6,513 nt of DNA from Bacteroidota bacterium (GTDB lineage Bacteria > Bacteroidota > Bacteroidia > Chitinophagales > Chitinophagaceae), in NCBI GenBank assembly GCA_023429365.1, contig JAEYVW010000090.1, positions 1-6,513 of the forward strand. Reading direction: 5' to 3'. Each line of letters opens with the position of its first letter. Within the stretch, counting starts at the first letter, position 1. The position numbers and the translations under genes were made by a program. A model generated the notes under the pieces. It had not been told where the DNA came from and searched no databases. It saw nothing but the letters and a program-made list of their open reading frames with translations. This document shows positions 6,419 through 6,513 of the stretch, one piece after another.

Positions 6419-6513
6419 ATGCAAAAAATCGGTATTCTGGGTGGCGGTCAATTGGGCCGGATGTTATTGCAGGCAGCGGCAAATTACCCGGTCGAGACCT
6501 ATCTCATGGAAAA
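6419..6513 (+). CDS. purK: N5-carboxyaminoimidazole ribonucleotide synthase, N-terminus
   Basis: Only the first 31 codons and two bases are present; the gene runs off the right edge. The peptide begins MQKIGILGGGQLGRMLLQAA, and GILGGGQLGRML (5-16) is the glycine-rich N-terminal signature of PurK, an ATP-grasp enzyme. PurK uses ATP and bicarbonate to carboxylate aminoimidazole ribonucleotide, in de novo purine synthesis, passing N5-CAIR to the mutase PurE. PurE is often next to PurK but would lie outside this window. The ATG is fixed by the signature starting a few residues in, and by the promoter element four bases upstream. The related PurT shares a weaker version of this motif, but the GGGQLGRML form favours PurK. 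Confidence 0.9.
   Translation, partial: MQKIGILGGGQLGRMLLQAAANYPVETYLME

Overview
The window looks like a piece of a Bacteroidota chromosome, most likely Chitinophagaceae or a close relative. The main evidence is the promoter signal: exact TAnnTTTG (-7) elements sit just upstream of three start sites (TACATTTG before fbp, TATCTTTG before hpd, TATCTTTG before purK). Good Shine-Dalgarno sequences are scarce, and one secreted protein ends its signal peptide in A-T-A|Q and carries the 'PEFPGG...TonB C-terminal' module common in that phylum. No tRNA, rRNA, CRISPR array or transposase gene was seen.

Layout, left to right. Positions 1-73 are a gene-free edge. A minus-strand pair follows: class I fructose-1,6-bisphosphatase (fbp) and, overlapping its stop by ATGA, a GNAT acetyltransferase. 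Divergent from fbp is a monofunctional aspartate kinase on the plus strand. Convergent with the kinase is a minus-strand exported protein that joins a YafK/DpaA-type L,D-transpeptidase domain to a TonB-type C-terminal domain. Next, also on the minus strand, is 4-hydroxyphenylpyruvate dioxygenase (hpd). The window ends with the first 31 codons of purK on the plus strand, apparently on a leaderless or nearly leaderless transcript.

The genes are mostly core metabolism (gluconeogenesis, aspartate-family amino acids, tyrosine breakdown, purine synthesis) plus one envelope gene. Apart from the fbp-GNAT pair they do not form one pathway.

The least ordinary part is the 0.9 kb between the divergent hpd and purK genes. 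It holds a degenerate tandem array of about five units of 106-107 bp, each with an invariant hairpin core, flanked by short inverted GTCAGAC/GTCTGAC ends. It also holds a 7-bp dyad over the hpd promoter and a possible 31-codon leader ORF that starts almost at the predicted hpd transcription start. I see no clear new defence or mobile system. The array, the leader ORF with its dyad, and the transpeptidase-TonB fusion are the items most worth following up.
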